NCBI GenBank assembly: GCA_035511075.1
Contig: DATKFW010000132.1
Location: forward strand, 62,001 to 126,000
Source of the DNA: DATAUD01 sp035511075
Lineage (GTDB): Bacteria; Verrucomicrobiota; Verrucomicrobiia; Limisphaerales; Palsa-1400
DNA length: 64,000 nt
Direction: 5' to 3'
Shown piece after piece: positions 26,151 to 34,583 of this stretch; within the stretch, counting starts at the first letter, position 1; each line of letters begins with the position of its first letter. Under the pieces are notes generated by a model that was not told where the DNA came from, searched no databases, and saw only the letters and a list, made by a program, of their open reading frames with translations. The position numbers and the translations under genes were made by a program.

Positions 26151-26738
26151 ATGAACGTTCCAAACAAATTAACTATCTCCCGTTTTCTCCTGACGGCTGC
26201 TTTTTTGGTCGTGATTTTTGCCGAGACACCTTATTTTCAAACCGTGGCCCTGCTGCTCTTCAGCGCGGCGGGGCTGACGGACTATTTTGACGGGAAAATC
26301 GCGCGCCGCGACAATCTGATAACCAATTTCGGCATTCTCATGGACCCCCTGGCGGACAAAATTCTTGTTTGCTCCGCCTTTATCGCGTTTCTCGGCCGTG
26401 GATGGTTCCCGGCGTGGATGGTGGTGCTCGTGGTGGCGCGGGAACTGGCCATCACCGGGCTGCGCCTTCTGGCGGTGTCCAAGAATCTGGTGCTTGCGGC
26501 GGAAGGATTCGGCAAACACAAGACGATTTCGCAAATCGTCGCCATTATTTCGATACTGGTGCTGCACAGCTATCAGCAATGGGGGCCCTTGGGCTCGATT
26601 TTTGCCTTCAGGCTTTTTGGCCAGCCATGGGTTGGGTGGTTTACCACGCTGTCAATCTGGGTTGCGATGATCCTGACGTTTACGTCCGGCGGCCTGTATC
26701 TTTGGCGCAATCGCGGGCTTTACCTGGTGGATTTATGA
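26151..26738 (+). CDS. pgsA: CDP-diacylglycerol-glycerol-3-phosphate 3-phosphatidyltransferase
   Basis: 195 residues from ATG 26151 (MNVPNKLTISRF..., the usual PgsA start); the open frame begins 25 codons upstream inside rimO. The CDP-alcohol phosphatidyltransferase signature DG-x2-AR-x8-G-x3-D-x3-D fits exactly: D47, G48, A51, R52, G61, D65, D69. Several membrane helices are visible. It makes phosphatidylglycerophosphate in the inner membrane. pgpA follows with an ATGA overlap, giving the two consecutive steps of phosphatidylglycerol synthesis. Confidence 0.93.
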   Translation: MNVPNKLTISRFLLTAAFLVVIFAETPYFQTVALLLFSAAGLTDYFDGKIARRDNLITNFGILMDPLADKILVCSAFIAFLGRGWFPAWMVVLVVARELAITGLRLLAVSKNLVLAAEGFGKHKTISQIVAIISILVLHSYQQWGPLGSIFAFRLFGQPWVGWFTTLSIWVAMILTFTSGGLYLWRNRGLYLVDL

Positions 26739-27226
26739 AGCTTTGGATTGCCCAAGGCTTCGGCATTGGGCGCATCGCCGTTGCCCCGGGAACCTTTGGA
26801 TCGCTGGTGGGGCTGGGCTGGCTGGCTGTGCTGCTTGCCTTCAGGTCGTGGCCGGTATTTGTTCTTGGCAATCTTGCGGGCATCGCCGTGTCGGTCTGGC
26901 TTTGCGGCGAGGGGGAACGCATTCTGGGCAGGAAAGACCCCGGCTCGGTTGTGCTGGATGAAATAGTTGCCATTCCCCTCTGTTTCGCCGGATGGCTGGT
27001 TGTCGCCGCCCTTCGCCAACATTCATGGCCCGGACCGGAATATTTCTGGGCGCATTGGCTGTCAAGCATTGGAGTTTTTGCGCTTTTCCGCCTGTTCGAT
27101 GTCGCAAAGCCGTGGCCCGTGCGCCAAAGTCAGGTGCTGGCAGGCGGATGGGGCGTCACGATCGACGACGTGCTGGCCGCAGTCTATGTCAACCTGGTGG
27201 TGCTGGCGATTTTGATGTTGTTCTAA
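26735..27226 (+). CDS. pgpA: Phosphatidylglycerophosphatase A
   Basis: 163 residues, ATG overlapping the pgsA stop. The PgpA family is shown by IGRIAVAPGTFGSLVGL at the N-terminus, DPGSVVLDEIVAIPL with its acidic pair, FRLFDVAKPWPVRQSQ and GGWGVTIDDVLAAVYVN. Four or so membrane helices are predicted by eye. It dephosphorylates phosphatidylglycerophosphate to phosphatidylglycerol, the step after PgsA. Its stop codon overlaps the stop of convergent ruvC (27223-27226). Confidence 0.93.
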   Translation: MKLWIAQGFGIGRIAVAPGTFGSLVGLGWLAVLLAFRSWPVFVLGNLAGIAVSVWLCGEGERILGRKDPGSVVLDEIVAIPLCFAGWLVVAALRQHSWPGPEYFWAHWLSSIGVFALFRLFDVAKPWPVRQSQVLAGGWGVTIDDVLAAVYVNLVVLAILMLF

Positions 27227-27831
27227 ATCCGCTTGGGTCCGTTTAATCCGAGGTGGGCGTTTTCGTGCAAGTGCGCAAGTGCGATGGCCAGTGCGTCGGC
27301 GGCGTCCGGCGCGGGGGGTTCGGAGAGTTGCAGGAGGCGCTGGACCATTTTGGCGACCGCGAATTTTTGCGCCGCGCCGTAGCCGATGATGGCCTGTTTG
27401 ACCTTGCGGGGCGCGATTTCAAAAATCTCCAACCCGGCTTCGGCCAGGGCCGTCAGGGCGGCGCCGCGGGCTTCCCCCATGATCAGGGCGGTTTGCAGGT
27501 TCTGGGCGTAGAACAGGCCTTCGATGGCGCTGACGCCCGGATGGTGCCGCGCAATGACCTCGCGCAGCGTTCGGGCAATATGCGCCAGGCAACGGGAACG
27601 CTCCCAACCGGCGGGACAAACAATGGTGCCGTGTGCCAGCGCGCGCGGCGAGGGTCTGCCGGCCTGGATCACGCCGTATCCGGTGCCGCGCAACGACGGA
27701 TCAATCCCGATGACAATACGAGCTTTGCTTGACGTCGGCCGCGTGGAGCTCGACGGAACAGGCGCGGGAACACGCCTGGGGCCGCGCAATCGGGCCTGGA
27801 TCTGGTCAAATTGTTTCGGTGTAATGGCCAT
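27223..27831 (-). CDS. ruvC: Crossover junction endodeoxyribonuclease RuvC
   Basis: 202 residues, about 30 more than most RuvC because of an N-terminal extension (residues 1-37, basic and Pro/Ser-rich). The four catalytic acids are present: Asp44 (GIDPSLRGTGYG), Glu104 (IEGLFYAQN), Asp176 and Asp179 (PDAADALAIALAH). The nuclease cuts Holliday junctions during recombination. ruvA and ruvB are not in the window. It converges with pgpA and is followed on the same strand by nothing close; the symporter gene (ending 27838) lies just upstream. Confidence 0.94.
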   Translation of the reverse strand: MAITPKQFDQIQARLRGPRRVPAPVPSSSTRPTSSKARIVIGIDPSLRGTGYGVIQAGRPSPRALAHGTIVCPAGWERSRCLAHIARTLREVIARHHPGVSAIEGLFYAQNLQTALIMGEARGAALTALAEAGLEIFEIAPRKVKQAIIGYGAAQKFAVAKMVQRLLQLSEPPAPDAADALAIALAHLHENAHLGLNGPKRI

Positions 27832-27837
27832 GGCGCG

Positions 27838-29361
27838 TCAGCTTACCAGTTTCCGCGCCGCCACAGCGACCAGAATTGTGATGCCGCAACCAATCATTGT
27901 GTACCAGTAGGGGGCGATGCCGGCCCCGGAGTGTCCCAGCGGGCTGATCCACAACATGACGGCCAGCGAGCAAATCATGCCCGCGATGACAGGCAACCCG
28001 CGGCCTGGTTTCCAGAAGACGGCGAGCATCAATCCTCCAAGCAAGCCGCCGCTGGTCAATCCGCGAAGCGTGAAGGAGGCATTGAGAACAAATTCCACCC
28101 GCCGGCTCAAATACGCCACCACGATAAGGGCCGCCGCCCAAAAAACGGTCGAAATTTTGCTCAGACGCAAAAAGAACGCGTCGGATTTGCCGGGGAGCGC
28201 CTTCTTGATGAAATCCATCGTTGAAACCGAGGACAGGGCGGTCAAGGCGGAGCTCACCGAGGACATGGCGGCGGCCAAAATGGCGACGATCAGGAGTCCC
28301 TTCAGGATGTGCGGCACCGCTGTCAATATGAAAATTGGAAAGATGAAGTCGTTGGCCTTGATGCCGCTGCCCGGGCGGATTTCCGGAATGGCGATGGGCA
28401 TGGAAAATTTCTGGTAGTAGACCCAAAGCATGGCGCCCGCCAGAAGGAAAATCAGAAACAGGGGAAAAATGACGACGGCGCTCAGGACCAGGGCCTTGCG
28501 GCCATCCCGCACGTTCTTGCAGGCCAGGACGCGTTGGACGATCAATTGTTCGGCGCCGTGGGACGCCATGACCATGAAGGTCCCGCCGATGACCCCCATC
28601 CAAATGTTCATCGGCTCCCGCCATACCGAATCAAAAGTGACGTCGCCGTTGAACCAATGGAGCTTTCCGCCGCCGGCAGCCATGCGCAAGACCGCGGACG
28701 CGCCTCCCGGAAAAACGTGCGGCACAAACCAGAGCGTGAAAAGGCCGCCCAGCAGGAAGAGGCCGAATTGCACGGCATCGGTCCAGATCACCGCCTTGAC
28801 TCCGCCGACGAACGTGTAAACCAGCGAAATGAGAACGAAGAGGAGAATGGCGCCCAATATCGGGTCGCCCCCGGCGAACGCCCCCAACAGCTTGTCCCCG
28901 AGCATCAGTTTGACAGGGATGCAGGCCACATAGACGCGCACGCCCGCCGCGAGGGTCTCGCTGAGAAGAAAAAACCCCCCGGCTGTGCGCCGGGCGTTTT
29001 CGCCAAAGGCGTTGGAAAAAAGCTGGTAGGGCGAATAGATTTCGCCTTTGAAATAGTGGGGCACCATCACGATCGCCAGGAGGACGCGCGCAATGACGTA
29101 ACCGATGATCAACTGGATGAAGGATAAATCGCCTCCTTTGCCGTAGGCCATGGCAGGCACGCCGATGATCGTTAATGCGCTCGTTTCCGCCGCCACAATC
29201 GAAAGGCCGATCCCCCACCACGGGATGTCCTTGCCGCCGAGGAAATAATCGCGTGTGTTGTGCTGGTCCCGCCCAAACCAGCTTCCGAGGGCGACGATTC
29301 CGCTGATGTAAAGAAGAATAACCGCCCAATCGGCGGCGTTTAAAAAGCTCGGAGGCGCCAT
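27838..29361 (-). CDS. Sodium:solute symporter family protein
   Basis: 507 residues with about 13 hydrophobic helices. The SSS-family core is evident: YFLGGKDIPWWGIGLSIVAAETSALTIIGVPAMAYG near residue 40-80, then GGVKAVIWTDAVQFGLFLLG, the SHGAEQLIVQRVLACKN region and a late AAAMSSVSSALTALSSVSTMDF helix containing sodium-binding Ser residues. It imports a solute with Na+. The substrate (sugar, sialic acid, proline, pantothenate) cannot be told from the sequence. Seven bases separate its stop from the ruvC start, so the two may be cotranscribed. Confidence 0.92.
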   Translation of the reverse strand: MAPPSFLNAADWAVILLYISGIVALGSWFGRDQHNTRDYFLGGKDIPWWGIGLSIVAAETSALTIIGVPAMAYGKGGDLSFIQLIIGYVIARVLLAIVMVPHYFKGEIYSPYQLFSNAFGENARRTAGGFFLLSETLAAGVRVYVACIPVKLMLGDKLLGAFAGGDPILGAILLFVLISLVYTFVGGVKAVIWTDAVQFGLFLLGGLFTLWFVPHVFPGGASAVLRMAAGGGKLHWFNGDVTFDSVWREPMNIWMGVIGGTFMVMASHGAEQLIVQRVLACKNVRDGRKALVLSAVVIFPLFLIFLLAGAMLWVYYQKFSMPIAIPEIRPGSGIKANDFIFPIFILTAVPHILKGLLIVAILAAAMSSVSSALTALSSVSTMDFIKKALPGKSDAFFLRLSKISTVFWAAALIVVAYLSRRVEFVLNASFTLRGLTSGGLLGGLMLAVFWKPGRGLPVIAGMICSLAVMLWISPLGHSGAGIAPYWYTMIGCGITILVAVAARKLVS

Positions 29362-29418
29362 CGGCCCAAGGATAGAGGCGGGGCGGCGCGCGATGCCAAC
29401 TGAATTTAAGAGCCCGCT

Positions 29419-30024
29419 TTAACAGCGCCCCAGCGCGGCTTCCACCGCATCGGGCACCTGTGCCATGAGCGTGTCCAAATCGGGCGCGCCGTCTCCCGGA
29501 CCGAAATTTTTCGCCATCGTCGCCAGCGTTTCCTGCGCGTAATGAAGCAAGCCCTGGCGCAACGGCAGCGAATACAGCGCAAGCGTCAAACCATAGACCA
29601 CTGTGTGCCAGCCGTCTGCCCGGCCCGATTCCACAGCCGCGAGATAGCGCCGGACGATTCGCTCATCGCGCAACGGGCGCAGGCGGGCCAGTTGCCGCCG
29701 CCCGATTTGCCGGCTGGGCGAGGCGAAAGGGGTCGCGTCCATTTGCGGGGTCAAACGTTGGTCCTGGGCGACCAATTCCCGAATTTCGCGGCGCAAGGCA
29801 TGCCCGCACGCCTCGGCGATGGCCGGCAGTTCCACAGGCAGCAGGAGACGTGTCAGATAAGTTCGTAGATACTCGTTGCCGGAAGGCGAGGAACAACCGA
29901 AGAAATCGGGCGAGCCAATTTGCTGCAAGAGCGCGGAAAATTCCGCCCGCAGATTTGCTGCGTCACTTCGCGCCAACTCCGGCCCGGGCAGGGCCGGCCG
30001 CGCGCTCTTTTGACTTAAATTCAT
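29419..30024 (-). CDS. Hypothetical protein
   Basis: 201 residues, soluble, Arg/Leu-rich and helical. I do not recognise it firmly. The segment RADGWHTVVYGLTLALYSLPLRQGLLHYAQETL faintly recalls the UreF urease-accessory family (a His-containing helix followed by 'LPL-x3-L-x2-Y'), but no urease gene is near and the usual 'PLGQT' end is absent. It lies 57 bases upstream of the symporter on the same strand and may be cotranscribed. Confidence 0.6.
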   Translation of the reverse strand: MNLSQKSARPALPGPELARSDAANLRAEFSALLQQIGSPDFFGCSSPSGNEYLRTYLTRLLLPVELPAIAEACGHALRREIRELVAQDQRLTPQMDATPFASPSRQIGRRQLARLRPLRDERIVRRYLAAVESGRADGWHTVVYGLTLALYSLPLRQGLLHYAQETLATMAKNFGPGDGAPDLDTLMAQVPDAVEAALGRC

Positions 30025-30199
30025 CCAAATTCGATCATTTCAGGGACGCCGGTTATAAAACCACTTCGACCCTTATCATTTGTAGGCTGGCAGAGCGGGG
30101 GGCGTCCAGAGGTAAAAGTGCGAATTGGAAGATTTTTAAGTTGCATTTGTGCCCAACTCGTTCTGGCGCGCGCCGCCAATACCGTTAGAATGACGAGGC

Positions 30200-30502
30200 A
30201 TGAGTGAAACCCGCCATTGTCACAAATGCGGCTGGGAATGGACCCTGGCCGGCCTGCCTGGCCGGGGCGATTCCTGCCACCGCTGCAACGCCGATTTGCG
30301 CGTCTGTTTGAATTGTGCCAGTTACGATCCCCGCGTCGCCCATCAGTGCCGGGACCGCCGCGCCGACCCGGTCGAGGAAAAAGCGGCGGGCAATTTTTGC
30401 GAGTATTTCGATTTTGCGCGGCGGCGCTTCGTCGCCAGGTCCGAAACCAATCCCCGCGAAAACCTCGCGCGCGACCAACTGAAAAAACTCTTCGGCGACT
30501 GA
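30200..30502 (+). CDS. Small zinc-ribbon-like protein
   Basis: 100 residues with nine Cys/His-type ligands: CHKCGW ... CHRCNADLRVCLNCASYDPRVAHQC ... NFCEYF. The CxxC pairs look like one or two zinc ribbons. The second half (RRFVARSETNPRENLARDQLKKLFG) is helical. Proteins with this CxxC/FCEYF pattern recur in Verrucomicrobia and Planctomycetes (from memory) with no function assigned. It is divergent from the gene at 29419-30024 and converges on mlaD. Confidence 0.78.
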   Translation: MSETRHCHKCGWEWTLAGLPGRGDSCHRCNADLRVCLNCASYDPRVAHQCRDRRADPVEEKAAGNFCEYFDFARRRFVARSETNPRENLARDQLKKLFGD

Positions 30503-30522
30503 CGAACCCGGCCTGCGAGACC

Positions 30523-31515
30523 TTAGAACAAGCTGCTGGCCATCGTGCCCAGGACGCTCAGGGGTCCGGTGTCTTCGAGGCTTTCGGTGGCCTTGTCGAG
30601 CTTTTGCAGCGAAAGCTTGACGTTTCGCAGGATGGAGTCGTCGTTGATAAGCTGGCCGATGCTCCCTTGCCCGTCATTGATCTTGATGAGGATCTGATGA
30701 AGGTTGGTCATCGAGCCGGTTGCCTCGCGGAAAAGAGTGTCGTCCGTCAGCAATTTGCCGACGGTGCCTTTGCCCGCCCGGACATCCAGGACAACGGCAT
30801 TGGCATTGGTCAGAAGTTCGCGGGCTTTTCCGACGGTCGTGTCGATGTTGCCGGCGGTGTTTTGGAGGTTGCTGATGGAGGTCTCCGCCGAAACATACAG
30901 CGTGTCCTCGTTGATTAATTTGCCCACCGTTCCCTGGCCGTCCCTGATGTGATCGGAGATGGTCTTGATGTTGGCGATGGTGGCGGTCAGGTTGGTTTGG
31001 TTGTCCCTGAGGAAATCGGTGAAGGGCCCGATCAAATTGTCGATCTTCTCACCGCTGAAACTGCGCGTGAGGTTCTCCACTCCCGAGGCCACGTTGTCGA
31101 GCCTTGTCACCAGGACCTGGAGGTCCGGCTGTTCGACGGATTGCAGGATGATTCCGTCGGTGGCGTGCGGGGCGTCGGGACTTCCGAAATCCAACGAGAC
31201 GTAATCCTGCGCCATCAGCCCGGCGAAGCTCACACGCGCCTTGGAATCGGTTCGGACGTCGGCCTCCCGGTTGATATTCATGGTGACTTCGGCCATCGAG
31301 TTGGTCAGGATTATTTTAGTGACCCCGCCAATGGTCACACCGGCCATCTTCACCGGGTCGCCCACCTTGAGTTCATGGACGGTCTTGAACATGGCGCGCA
31401 CGTGGAACCCGCGTTTGAAGAAGGCAAAGCCGCCGAGGAATTCCAGAATGAGAAGTATGAAAATTATCGCCAGGACGAAAAACATGCCCAGTTTGCTTTC
31501 AACGGTATCTTTCAT
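30523..31515 (-). CDS. mlaD: MlaD-type MCE-domain protein
   Basis: 330 residues: one N-terminal membrane anchor (about 10-33), then an MCE domain (about 36-120, FKTVHELKVGDPVKMAGVTIGGVTKI ... AQDYVSLDFG). A long helical tail follows, with three similar motifs of type G-x-GTVGKLLNDDTL (near residues 190, 245 and 285). MCE proteins form hexameric rings that carry lipids through the periplasm. It is the last gene of the operon with mlaF, mlaE, the beta-repeat gene and an RND exporter. Confidence 0.92.
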   Translation of the reverse strand: MKDTVESKLGMFFVLAIIFILLILEFLGGFAFFKRGFHVRAMFKTVHELKVGDPVKMAGVTIGGVTKIILTNSMAEVTMNINREADVRTDSKARVSFAGLMAQDYVSLDFGSPDAPHATDGIILQSVEQPDLQVLVTRLDNVASGVENLTRSFSGEKIDNLIGPFTDFLRDNQTNLTATIANIKTISDHIRDGQGTVGKLINEDTLYVSAETSISNLQNTAGNIDTTVGKARELLTNANAVVLDVRAGKGTVGKLLTDDTLFREATGSMTNLHQILIKINDGQGSIGQLINDDSILRNVKLSLQKLDKATESLEDTGPLSVLGTMASSLF

Positions 31516-31519
31516 GTCG

Positions 31520-32284
31520 TCAGCGGGGTTTGGATGAAGTCAATTCCGCCCGGATGAATTTTTGAATCCGCGTGTCGGTGTTCCCTTTGATCTCGTCGGG
31601 TGTCCCGATGAATAAAATTTTGCCCTCGTCAATCATGGCGATGCGGTCGGCCGTGGCAAAGGCCAGTTCGCGATTGTGCGTGACAACTATGGTAGTGGCA
31701 TGGGTGCGGGTCTTAAGCTTCAAAATCTCCTGGCCCACCGTGACTGCCATCAGCGGGTCCAGCTCCGAGGTCGGTTCATCAAAGAGGATGAGCTGCGGGT
31801 CCATAACCAGGGCGCGGGCAATGGCGACGCGCTTTTGCATGCCGCCGGAAAGCTCGCCGGGGGAGCGGTCTTGGATCCCTTTGAGGCCGACTGCCTCAAG
31901 CTTCTGGGAGACGATGGAAGCGATTTCGGATGGACGTTTGAGTTGGTGCTCGCTCAAATAGAGGCCCACGTTTTCGCCGACGGAAAGCGAATTGAGCAGC
32001 GCTGCCGACTGGAACACCATTGCCATTCGGTACTTGGCCCGGACTGCGGGAATCTGGACCGGCTCGCCCTGGATGAGGACTTCGCCGGAATCGGGAGTGA
32101 TCAGCCCGATAATGTGTTTGAGCAGGACGCTTTTTCCGCTGCCGCTGGGACCCATGATCACAAAGAGTTCGCCGGGACTGACCGTAAAAGTGATGCCCTG
32201 GAGAACCTCCAGCGAGCCGAAGCTCTTGCTCAGATCGCAGACCTCGACCTTTACGTTTTCAAGTTGAGTGGCGGCGGCGCTCAT
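31520..32284 (-). CDS. mlaF: MlaF-type ABC transporter ATP-binding protein
   Basis: 254 residues with Walker A (GPSGSGKS), Q loop, the signature LSGGMQKRVAIARAL, Walker B (LILFDEPTSEL) and the switch His (VVTHNRELA). 'SGGMQKR' and the family sequence FGSLEVLQGITFTV place it in the Mla/organic-solvent-resistance group of lipid transporters. It is the cytoplasmic engine of MlaE. Its ATG overlaps the mlaE stop (ATGA). Confidence 0.95.
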   Translation of the reverse strand: MSAAATQLENVKVEVCDLSKSFGSLEVLQGITFTVSPGELFVIMGPSGSGKSVLLKHIIGLITPDSGEVLIQGEPVQIPAVRAKYRMAMVFQSAALLNSLSVGENVGLYLSEHQLKRPSEIASIVSQKLEAVGLKGIQDRSPGELSGGMQKRVAIARALVMDPQLILFDEPTSELDPLMAVTVGQEILKLKTRTHATTIVVTHNRELAFATADRIAMIDEGKILFIGTPDEIKGNTDTRIQKFIRAELTSSKPR

Positions 32285-33027
32285 TTCGGGACGGACAACA
32301 AAAATCGTGTCAGGAAATAGTCAAGAATCAGAATCATGACGATCGAATTGACGACCGCCTTGGTGACGCTCCGGCCGATGCCGCGCGGGCCGCCGCGCGT
32401 AACCAGGCCCTGCTGGCACGAAATGATGCCGATGGCCAGGGCGAAGATGAACGATTTGAAAATGCCGTTAAAGACATCGCTTATCTCCACCACGTCGCGC
32501 AGGTTTTGAAAGAAAGTGTCAAAGCCGACGGCGATCTTGGGGTTAAGATCGCAGACCATCGCTCCGCCGAACCAGCCGACGGGTATGGAAAAAACGACCA
32601 GCAGCGGAAGGGCCAGCGCGATAGCCACCATGCGCGGCATCACCAGGTATTCAACCGGGTCGATGTTCATGGTCTTCAACGCGTCGATCTCCTGATAAAC
32701 CTGCATGGAACCCAGTTCGGCGGACATCGAGGAGCCGATGCGCCCGGCGATGAGAATGGCCATCATCACCGGGGCCAGCTCTTTGCACATCGAAAGGCCG
32801 ACCATGCCGCCGAGAACCGAGCTAATGCCCCGCTCCACCAGCACCGGGCCGGTTTGAAGGGCCAGGACCCCGCCAATAAAGAGGGAAAGGATGCACACCA
32901 TGAGCAAGCTGGCGTTGCCGATCTGGAAAAGCTGATCAAAGATCTTCCTTCGCTGCCGCCACGCCAATGGCAGCGCATCCAAGGTGCGCCAGAACAGAAT
33001 CAGGATTTCGCCAATATTATGAAACAT
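32281..33027 (-). CDS. mlaE: MlaE-type lipid transporter permease
   Basis: 248 residues from ATG 33027, which overlaps the stop of the upstream gene by one base (TGATG). A longer frame to 33183 overlaps that gene heavily and is less likely. The domain shows five to six helices and conserved GNASLLMVCILSLFIGGVLALQTG, ELAPVMMAILIAGRIGSSMSAELGSM and the YLVMPRMVAIALALPLL loop. It is the membrane permease that moves phospholipid-like molecules with MlaF and MlaD. The operon order RND-beta repeat-E-F-D is notable. Confidence 0.94.
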   Translation of the reverse strand: MFHNIGEILILFWRTLDALPLAWRQRRKIFDQLFQIGNASLLMVCILSLFIGGVLALQTGPVLVERGISSVLGGMVGLSMCKELAPVMMAILIAGRIGSSMSAELGSMQVYQEIDALKTMNIDPVEYLVMPRMVAIALALPLLVVFSIPVGWFGGAMVCDLNPKIAVGFDTFFQNLRDVVEISDVFNGIFKSFIFALAIGIISCQQGLVTRGGPRGIGRSVTKAVVNSIVMILILDYFLTRFLLSVPK

Positions 33028-34520
33028 CAGGATTTGGGCGGCGGTTGCGCCGGTCTCCTGCCAAAGATGCAGAAGGCGACGCGCCAGCTCGCGCCTAGCG
33101 TTGTGGATTGATACTGATAAAGACCGAACAAGAGCGAGAACTTTTTTTCCCGGGCCGTGGTTTCGCGGCGGTACAGGTTCCACAAAAGCGACTGGCTGGC
33201 GTCGCCGGTCCGTACGTTATGTTCCGCCCGCCAAAACGACCATAGGTGCGAGTACTCGCGCGTCACGCTCCGGTTATTTGGGAAGAGCGGCTCCAGCAGC
33301 GCCAGCACTTGCAAGCGCTGATTGCCATCCATATCACGATGAAACGTGTAAAACGGCCAAAAGTCAACGCGGCGTTTAAACTCGCCGCTCTGCGTGTTTT
33401 TTTCCACAATGTCGGAATACAGGAAAAATAGAATTCGAGTTCGCGTCCGATCCAGGGGAGGGGATTCCAGCCGGTTGAATTTATAAATCGGCCAGGCGTA
33501 AAAATCGCTTTCCAGGCTCCGATTGTGGGCGCGGCTGTAAAACGGAAAGTCGCGCGTGACCTGTTTGGACCCCCGCGCGCGGACGATGAACGGCCAGAGA
33601 ACATCATGCTCGATATATTGTTGCTCGCGGTCATCGATTGAAGTGCATCCTATCGGCCATCCGTAGGATGTCGTATCGCGCGACGGCGAGCGCAGGCGGT
33701 TGAAAAACGGCAGAATGGTGAGGGTGGTGGCGGGATTGGTTGTGCCGATTCCCGAGCGGCCTGTCAAATAAAACGGCCACAGCGCGAAAAATTGGTCGTA
33801 GCCGCCGTCGATTTCGACTTCTCCCATGTTATTGGTGTGCGACGTTGGCGTTTTATGCTCGACTCCCGTTAGAGGCCACACTTGCCAGCCGGTCAAGTGA
33901 TCCCCGTGCCTGAGATCGAAGATCGGATAGAGGTAATTGTCCGTCACCACGTCCCTCTTGCGTGTTTCCGAATAGAGAGGGAAGAGCACGAACTTTATGT
34001 CGTCCCGAAACAGGCGGTTCTTCAATTCACCGTAAAATGGAACGACGGCGGTGTAATTCAAGTTGGTGTTGGTTGAACGCTGTTGAAAGTAAATCGGGAA
34101 GAGCGTCAAACGCTCAACGCCGCGCTCGCGCTCCGTATTTCCCCCCGAAAAACTCAAGAACTCGACGATTTGCAGCCGGTACTCCGAGCCAAACCGCCGG
34201 TAATCGATGACCGGGTAGAAAACCTCCCACTCACTCCATTCGACATCTGGCGTAATTGTTTGACAAAAAAACGGGGGCAAACCCATTTGTGTCGCGCCGT
34301 CGGTGTTCTGCCAATAATAGAGGGGGCTGGCGGCCTCCTCTCGATAACCCGATTCCAATGTCAACCGAAACTTTGAAAAAGCCGGGCCGTAGATATGCTC
34401 GCCGTCGCTATCGGCAAGCGCGGATGAGGGAATGATCGTCCAGAGGAAGAAAAAAGACAGAACGGGCGTTAACGCTAACGTTATCGAAATAGTCCTCTCT
34501 GGTGGTTTTAAAGTGCGCAC
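33027..34520 (-). CDS. Secreted aromatic-rich beta-repeat protein of unknown function
   Basis: 497 residues with an N-terminal hydrophobic signal (about 10-36, ending SSALAD). The mature part repeats, roughly every 25-40 residues, short strands of type [LVF]-x-[LFW]-[FPW]-P-[FIL]-[YF], such as RLTLFPIYFQQ, KFVLFPLYSET, QVWPLTGVE, FALWPFYLTG, DVLWPFIVRA and RVDFWPFYTFH. These alternate with charged, polar loops, as in a beta-barrel or large sheet. No enzyme motif is seen. It lies between the RND exporter (63-base gap) and mlaE (one-base overlap), so it is probably an exported partner in lipid transport (inference). It is not a recognised Mla component. Confidence 0.7.
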   Translation of the reverse strand: MRTLKPPERTISITLALTPVLSFFFLWTIIPSSALADSDGEHIYGPAFSKFRLTLESGYREEAASPLYYWQNTDGATQMGLPPFFCQTITPDVEWSEWEVFYPVIDYRRFGSEYRLQIVEFLSFSGGNTERERGVERLTLFPIYFQQRSTNTNLNYTAVVPFYGELKNRLFRDDIKFVLFPLYSETRKRDVVTDNYLYPIFDLRHGDHLTGWQVWPLTGVEHKTPTSHTNNMGEVEIDGGYDQFFALWPFYLTGRSGIGTTNPATTLTILPFFNRLRSPSRDTTSYGWPIGCTSIDDREQQYIEHDVLWPFIVRARGSKQVTRDFPFYSRAHNRSLESDFYAWPIYKFNRLESPPLDRTRTRILFFLYSDIVEKNTQSGEFKRRVDFWPFYTFHRDMDGNQRLQVLALLEPLFPNNRSVTREYSHLWSFWRAEHNVRTGDASQSLLWNLYRRETTAREKKFSLLFGLYQYQSTTLGASWRVAFCIFGRRPAQPPPKS

Positions 34521-34583
34521 GTTAACACGATATTCATTGACTTCTTTGCTCGCCTGGATAACTATGTACCTAAATTGAGGTTG

